A DNA stretch of 64,000 nucleotides, from contig SAUG01000057.1 in the NCBI GenBank assembly GCA_011316305.1, positions 310,001-374,000 of the forward strand. Reading direction: 5' to 3'. The DNA comes from Rusavskia elegans. Taxonomy: Eukaryota > Ascomycota > Lecanoromycetes > Teloschistales > Teloschistaceae. The translations under genes were made by a program, and so were the position numbers. Numbering within the stretch: position 1 is the first letter of the stretch; each line of letters starts with the position of its first letter. Shown in pieces: positions 58,901 through 64,000 of the stretch. A model generated the notes under the pieces. It searched no databases and was not told where the DNA came from. It worked only from the letters and a program-made list of their open reading frames with translations.

Positions 58901-60859
58901 TATAAAAGAAATTTAACTATCGAAAAATAGATATATTAAGCGGAAGAAGTTTATATAATAAAATTAATTTTAAAAGAAAAAAAAAAGATACGAATAGATA
59001 ATAGAAATAAAAAAGTTTAAAGTTATTATATAAGCTATATATATATTAATTAATCAATAATAGTATTAATCTTCGTCGCTAATATTATCTAAATTATTAA
59101 CTATATATTTTAGATTATCTATTAAATCTATCTTTTATACGCTTTCCGTATAACTTTCTAGTAGTTGCTAATATTTATTTTCTCTTGGTTTCTATATAAG
59201 ATCTAATTATAGATCTATTTCGTTTATTCGATAATTATATAGCGCCTTTCGAAAATCTTTATAGATTATATAATAAAGTTTTATTTATTTATTATATAAA
59301 ATTAGTAACAGGTCGGCTAGATTAAAACCGAAAAGCTAGAGCTATATTATATACTATTTAAATATTATCGGAAAAAAATATTTTTCTTTATTTAACTAAA
59401 ATTAGACTATTATATAATTTAAAAGTTTTACTAAATTTACTTTATTTATTAATATTATTCTAAAGCTCCGCTAGTTTTTTAGATAATAAATATATAATAT
59501 AGTTATCTACTATATCTAATAAATATATATAGAATATATATAATTTATCTTTTAAATTATTAAATCTATTTTTCTATTTTCGAATATAGTAGCTATTCTA
59601 TTCGCTAATAAACTTTTCGATTTCGCGGTAGATAATTAGAAAGTAGATTATAAAGAAAATAATAAAGTTTTTAATTTTATATATATTAAAAAAGCTAATT
59701 TAAAAAAGAGTTTAAAAATAATTTTAAAATTTATATAAAGTTAATAGAACTCTTTTAATAAAGGAAAAAAAGACGTATAATCTAGCGAAAGAGATAGCTT
59801 TTTATAAACTATCTCTACTAGAATTTAATATATTAATTTTTAATATTTATATTATAGACGAAATAATTCCAAAATATTATATTTTTATAGACTATATAAT
59901 ATAGTTAGTAATATATATCTACTATTATTAATATCTTTATTTTTCGATTTAATTATATAATAAATACTATTTATTTAAAAAATTCTATATAATTAAAATA
60001 TTATTTTAGAATATTAATTAATATATAAATAGAGATTCCGATATAAATCTAAAGAATATAGTAAATAAAAATATCGATACTAGTATAGATTTCGATACTA
60101 TATATTTTTAATTTATTATAACTATTAAAAGACTAGATAAAATTTAATTCGGATATAATATATTCCTTCCGGATTTATTATATATTTATAAAACGTTAGT
60201 TAATATATTTAGATATAAAAAGGCGATATTAGAAAAAGAAATAGTTTTTAAAAAAGGTTAGTAATTATAGAATAGAAAAAAATACTATATAACTTTTTAA
60301 TAAACTTTTTATATTTATAGAAATAGTTATAGAATTTAGTTCTATTTAAATTCTAAATAATTCTAAATTTAAACTTTTATATAATAAAGTTATATATAAT
60401 TTAGATAATCTACTTTTTTTCTATTATTAAATCCTACTATTATATAAGCCCTAAAGTTTATTATAATTAAATAAAGCTAGTTTAGCCGACTTAGTAGCTT
60501 TCGCGTTATAAAATACGAAGGAGTTTTTTATTATTAAATTTTATCTACTAGAAAAAGATTTAAATATAATTTAAAAAAGCTTTAAAGTCTTTTATATAAA
60601 TCTATCGAATAATATTCTAGCTATAAAGCCGGTAGTTAATTATATATTCTAAAACTTCGATCTAGAAATTATTATATAGAATAGATATAATTTTATTTAA
60701 TATAAAATTAACTAAAAGCTAAAAAAGGATATAGTTTTTATATAAATCGTTTAGTTTAAAAAGACGTAGTATTATTAAAAAAAAATAGAAAGAAAAAGAA
60801 AGTAGAAGGTAGGATTACGACGTTATACGGGGAATCTAAATTTTTTTTCGTCCGAACCT

Positions 60860-60900
60860 AGGAATTATTTTGTCTGGAAGCCTCCTACCGTCCGCCATAA
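60860..60900 (-). repeat. Right terminal inverted repeat
   Basis: Perfect reverse complement of the left end over 41 bp: AGGAATTATTTTGTCTGG at the inside, CCGTCCGCCATAA at the outside. Confidence 0.85.
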
Positions 60901-61069
60901 GCTTTGTCCAAATCGAGTCTAGCACCCATGTGCTCTTTCGCTCCGAAATCCCTTCTCGTCCACTGTTTTTTCCTCTGCAGCACGGGCACGTTGGCGTCGG
61001 AGTTCTTTTTGCAGGACGCCAGTCAGATCGACCGAAGATCTGTCTGCGGGCTGGTCAACCTCACCAACC

Positions 61070-61327
61070 ATGAGGGTTCTCTGGCTGAAGCCCGACTCGC
61101 TGAGGTACAGGCGGTCCGCTACCCACGCCAATGTCTTTGAGTTTGCTGTGCCTCTGAAGAGTGTCGATATGCTCAGCATGCAAATTAATGCCCTCCGAAT
61201 CCATCTGGCCATGAGCCCGTCCGACCAATATCGGAACTTCGACAGCGGTCCGCACGACGTCAAACAGCATAAGAACGGGTATGATACGTCTCTGGATGTC
61301 GTTATGATTATACCCCGAAGAACTTGA
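61070..61327 (+). CDS. Small ORF, possible diverged member of the downstream paralog family
   Basis: 85 residues starting MRVLWLKPDSLRY. The segments VFEFAVPLKSVDMLS and QYRNFDSGPHDVKQ...YDTSLDVVMII loosely echo the pattern of the three paralogs further right (RVLHFK at the start; W/F-x-V/D-x-G-x-P/H ... VVxVIV at the end), but without the intron and without the key Trp. Overlapping frames on the other strand are also open, so coding status is uncertain. Confidence 0.3.
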   Translation: MRVLWLKPDSLRYRRSATHANVFEFAVPLKSVDMLSMQINALRIHLAMSPSDQYRNFDSGPHDVKQHKNGYDTSLDVVMIIPRRT

Positions 61328-61518
61328 AGTAAGAACACATTGAGACCACGACTATCAAATGACCATGGCTGCCACTTGTTGGAAAACAATCGTCACCTCT
61401 TGACAGCTGGAGACTTCGATTACTTAAAGCCACTGCGATTGCTACTGAAATAGTGCGGCTTCTGCGTGAAAATTACCGATCCGGCCTTGGACCGTGAGGA
61501 GGCTCACTCTGGAAGATT

Positions 61519-61912
61519 TTCATTTGACCGAAGGCATCTTTGAAGGTTCTCCCTTAACTTTCAAAGCGACCTTCTCCTTCACAATCAAAACATTGATAGC
61601 GTCCACCATAGCTCCATCGGACAAGTGAGTCTGGTGTTGGTTGCCCATCTCATGCACCGTCCTACATGTGGTTGTCAGTATATCCTTGCAGCACATACAA
61701 TCCGAAAAGAAAGCTCACCATCCAAGGGATCCAGGCTCCTGCATAGCTGACTGCAGAGCTGGGAAGACATCCTGGGGATATTCACCAATACTCAAGACAG
61801 AGGCAGGCTTCGCAGTCACATGGCCGTTCGATACTAGAATCGCCTCGTCCAAGTCGCTCAAAAGCTTCCGTTCATCAAATTTCTTTTAAAACGGAAGGAG
61901 GCGGGCTTCCAT
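61519..61912 (-). pseudogene. Paralog-family member 1, interrupted by TAA
   Basis: Two exons, 61912-61719 and 61661-61519 (57-nt intron, GGATG|GTGAGC...ATGTAG|G). The start MEARLLPF runs into a TAA at 61888-61886, then the frame continues FDERKLLSDLDEAILVSNGH, ...QDVFPALQSAMQEPGSLGW, and after the intron TVHEMGNQHQTHLSDGA, INVLIVKEKVALKVKGEP to a stop. Except for the TAA the frame is clean. Intron position and residues after the Trp codon match the copies at 62374 and 63240. Function unknown. The stop lies about 1 kb from the RIP-destroyed transposon and could come from CAA by C-to-T. Confidence 0.6.
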
Positions 61913-62373
61913 GTTCTCGGCTGTACTGCATAGTATGAACGGTTGTTGTAGATCTTTAGTAAGTGCTCAGTTTGGTCTTGTAAAAGGATTCAAGGAGCTG
62001 AGCGCTACTCGCCCTACTGACGAATGCTGTGGCTCTATGGATCAATGGACGAGCAAAAGGTAAGATGGTGAATACGAGGATGACTCCTAGGGTCTTGGTT
62101 TGCGGATTGGTAGGTTTTCAAAAGCAAGAATACGGAGTCATCGCTTCAAGACTTTATAGGTGTGAGATCATGACAGCAAATACATTGGGTCCATGCATGC
62201 TCAGTACGCTTGCTCATGGACCGAAATTGATACATGCATAGAGGCAGGAGCGGCCATTGGCAGCTTCACCGCTTCTCTAATCAAGCTCGTTTACACATCT
62301 CTATGTCCTCCATAACTTGTCGCCCAGGATACAGCGACTTCTGAGGATATGTAGGTGACTACCCGGCGCCGTT

Positions 62374-62708
62374 ACTCCTTCACAACCAGGACATTCACAA
62401 CCATGGACTCATATCCGTAAGCACTATACGGATCACTATGTGGGTCTCCGATATCGTACACTTTCCTGTACGCATTCTTGAGCCTTTTTTCAAGTTTTGG
62501 AGCTGGTCGAAGGAGACTGATTACCATCCTGGATGCGCGTGCATAGCTGTGGTCAGCGCTCTAAAGAAGCTGGTTGGAATCGAAAGTTCCATGAAGTAGG
62601 GTGATGAGCCAGTTAGCTGAGGGCGATAGATCTCAAGAGCTTCAGCGGGTGGTGCAGAAGCTGCAAAGCTCCTTCATGCCAGAAAAAATGGACAAGACGG
62701 GCTTCCAT
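62374..62708 (-). pseudogene. Paralog-family member 2, frameshifted
   Basis: Exons 62708-62525 and 62465-62374 (59-nt intron, GGATG|GTAATC...TACAG|G). It starts MEARLVHFF, the same opening as member 1. It then changes frame before APPAEALEIYRPQLTGSS, FMELSIPTSFFRALTTAMHA and HPGW. The second exon gives KVYDIGDPHSDPYSAYGYES and MVVNVLVVKE with a stop. Shared with the other copies: W-x-V-x-x-[IM]-G and a hydrophobic end N-V-L-[IV]-V-K-E. No GT-AG intron explains the frame change in exon 1, so it is called broken; a sequence error is the alternative. Confidence 0.55.
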
Positions 62709-63239
62709 ATTGATCGTGTAGGTTTTGTGTGAATCCTTTCGTTTGTACTTCGTCTGTTTGTAGTAGTGGACTTCTCGGTAGCATGAGAAATGAGAGGTGC
62801 TTGATGGACAGAAGTGGAGTTGTATGTTCTTTTGAACTGGTCTCTGGTTCGAAATTCTTGAGTGACTGAAAGTAAGAATCACCGATGAAGGGTCGTCCTT
62901 TCCTAAAATTACGAGCCTTTAGAGCATTCATATGTCTGCGACCATCTCTGTCCTTTTCCTCAGCAACTCATTCTAATACTTCTCGTCCTTCCCATCGGAA
63001 CTAGGCCAGATTTGTGCTTTTGGATTGGAAATCCTTAACTCCCTCATCTATGCTCTTCCTGTCACTGAAGCAAGTCGATCGAAGGATAATAAAAGTCCGC
63101 ACTCTTCACAACACCATTTCTCCTTCCTCGATCACATTCTGCAAACCTGGGAGAAAATTCACTCAGCTATCTACCCAGCATTCAAACCTCACCTACTTCA
63201 TATCCAACCCTTTCAGAACATCCAACAACAAAATACACA

Positions 63240-63781
63240 ATGGCCGACATCCGCGTCCTCCACTTCAAAGCCATCCGCACAGACGCACCTCCCATCTGGA
63301 CCCTCAGCTCCCCTAACAGCAAAGGCATGCCCATCCAAGGACCAACGACGATCATCGACACGGGTCAACCGACCGTCATCAGGACCGACGTCCCGGGTCT
63401 TCTAGAAGCCGTCACCAGCGTCGTAGGCGAGGACGGTACCATGTATGGATGGTGAGTGCCACGTCATCGATACCCCGATAACCGACATCACCACCTCGAT
63501 GCTCGACTAATCACAATGCCGCTGCATTTAGGCGAGTCTATACCATGGGTCAACCGTACGAAATGCCGGTTGGCATCAAGAATGCCATCGTCGTTGTTGT
63601 TAGGGAGAGGGATGGAGCGGAGGATGTCGGGATAACGGTGGAGGAGGTGCAGGGGATGCATGAGAAGGTTTCGCGTGTTGAAGAGGGGATGGAGGCGTTG
63701 AGGTTCGAGATGGAGAAATTGCGGATCGATCGGGAGTTCGAGGATGGTGGTTGGGGTGAGGAGGATGGTGTCGATTGGTAG
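63240..63781 (+). CDS. Paralog-family member 3, intact small protein of unknown function
   Basis: Exons 63240-63451 and 63532-63781 (80-nt intron, GGATG|GTGAGT...TTTAG|G) give 153 residues. The N-terminal part is MADIRVLHFKAIRTDAPPIW and VIRTDVPGLLEAVTSVVGED, ending GTMYGW at the exon junction. Exon 2 starts RVYTMGQPYEMPVGIKNAIV then VVVRE, matching the two minus-strand copies. A coiled-coil tail (VEEVQGMHEKVSRVEEGMEA, LRFEMEKLRIDREFED) is found only in this member. No domain recognised. It is opposite in orientation to its paralogs, implying inversion or independent copying. The intron sits in the same codon (Trp) and phase as in both others. Confidence 0.72.
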
Positions 63782-63938
63782 GGTCCTGCTGGTGGCTTTG
63801 TCTGAGGTCTTGTTAGCTCTTGCAGAAGGCTTTCGAAATCAAGATCCTTGGTAGAGTGGTAGTCACTTCACGACATACACGAAATATTGTCTTATACCGT
63901 TACTTTGTTGTACTTGCGATTGTAGGATGATAGTTAAG

Positions 63939-63990
63939 TGATCGTCAGGTTGATTCTCTATATCGAAGTACCGACTGATTTTCGATACAG
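63939..63990 (+). repeat. 62-bp dispersed element, copy 10 (23 bp deleted)
   Basis: TGATCGTCAGGTTGATTCTC then TATATCGAAGTACCGACTG joins directly to ATTTTCGATACAG. Compared with the copy at 51936, the stretch between the GACTG and GATTG boxes is missing, as if deleted between these short direct repeats. It lies 160 bp after the stop of paralog 3. Confidence 0.65.
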
Positions 63991-64000
63991 AGGGTGCATA

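Larger units (their letters stand above)
55879..60900. mobile_element. RIP-degraded DNA transposon bounded by 41-bp perfect inverted repeats
   Basis: The ends 55879-55919 and 60860-60900 are exact reverse complements (outer bases TTATGGCGGACGG...). The ~4.9 kb between them is almost entirely A/T with many TATA strings, and CpA/TpG is nearly absent, the mark of RIP. Flanking direct repeats: AGCTTT at 55874-55879 and 60900-60905, or a TA target duplication at 55880-55881 / 60898-60899; the second would fit a Tc1/mariner-type element. No open reading frame survives, so the superfamily cannot be named. Confidence 0.85.

Noticed and set aside
55940..60780. AT block considered as a centromere-like or mitochondrial insert
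   Set aside because: Exact 41-bp inverted ends and the near absence of CpA/TpG point to a RIP-mutated transposon instead.
60919..61389. 156-codon minus-strand frame next to the transposon
   Set aside because: Low-complexity Arg/Glu-rich reading with no recognisable domain; likely the shadow of a GC-rich stretch.
1..64000. tRNA, rRNA, CRISPR and riboswitch search by eye
   Set aside because: No tRNA A/B-box pair with a foldable cloverleaf, no rRNA-like sequence and no regular spacer-repeat array was found; a covariance-model scan would be needed to exclude small RNAs.

Overview
The window is a piece of a filamentous ascomycete (Pezizomycotina) genome, most likely a dothideomycete. The evidence is short spliceosomal introns (mostly 48-60 nt, GT...AG with CTAAC/CTGAC-like branch sites), fungal-specific gene families (acrB, AFI1, HR-PKS, FSH1 hydrolase) and a 5-kb AT-only block with the signature of repeat-induced point mutation (RIP). 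No bacterial signals, tRNA, rRNA or CRISPR array was found.

Left end (1-17 kb): remains of a polyketide cluster. A 12-exon highly reducing PKS (minus strand) has an in-frame TAA inside the methyltransferase SAM motif. It is followed by a broken BAHD/trichothecene-type acyltransferase, a broken family-2 glycosyltransferase, and an apparently intact FSH1/LovG-type hydrolase that could act as the releasing thioesterase. The hydrolase has degenerate direct repeats in its upstream region. A 2-kb gene-poor zone closes this section.

Middle (18.5-54.6 kb): compact housekeeping genes. In order: acrB, a Cys-rich hypothetical protein, a myosin-light-chain-like EF-hand protein, AFI1, small membrane ORFs, mitochondrial bL31m, a flavin reductase-like protein, a cytochrome b561-like protein, a four-TM protein, an F-box/2EXR-like protein, the kinetochore protein Nnf1, the FACT subunit Pob3, a TPR protein, a small conserved-looking protein, an MFS monocarboxylate-type transporter, a G3BP-like NTF2/RRM protein and a septin-like GTPase with a C-terminal membrane segment. 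Exon joins were worked out by hand from splice signals, and every multi-exon model given sums to a whole number of codons.

Scattered through 27-64 kb are ten copies of an approximately 62-bp element with CAATCG/CGATTG ends. They lie in both orientations, mostly in intergenic gaps, and one sits inside an intron. A second, hairpin-forming short repeat has three copies.

Right end (55.9-64 kb): a 5.02-kb element with 41-bp perfect terminal inverted repeats whose interior is almost pure A/T and nearly lacks CpA/TpG, that is, a RIP-destroyed DNA transposon. It is followed by a cluster of three (perhaps four) small paralogous genes of unknown function that share one intron position; two of them are broken.
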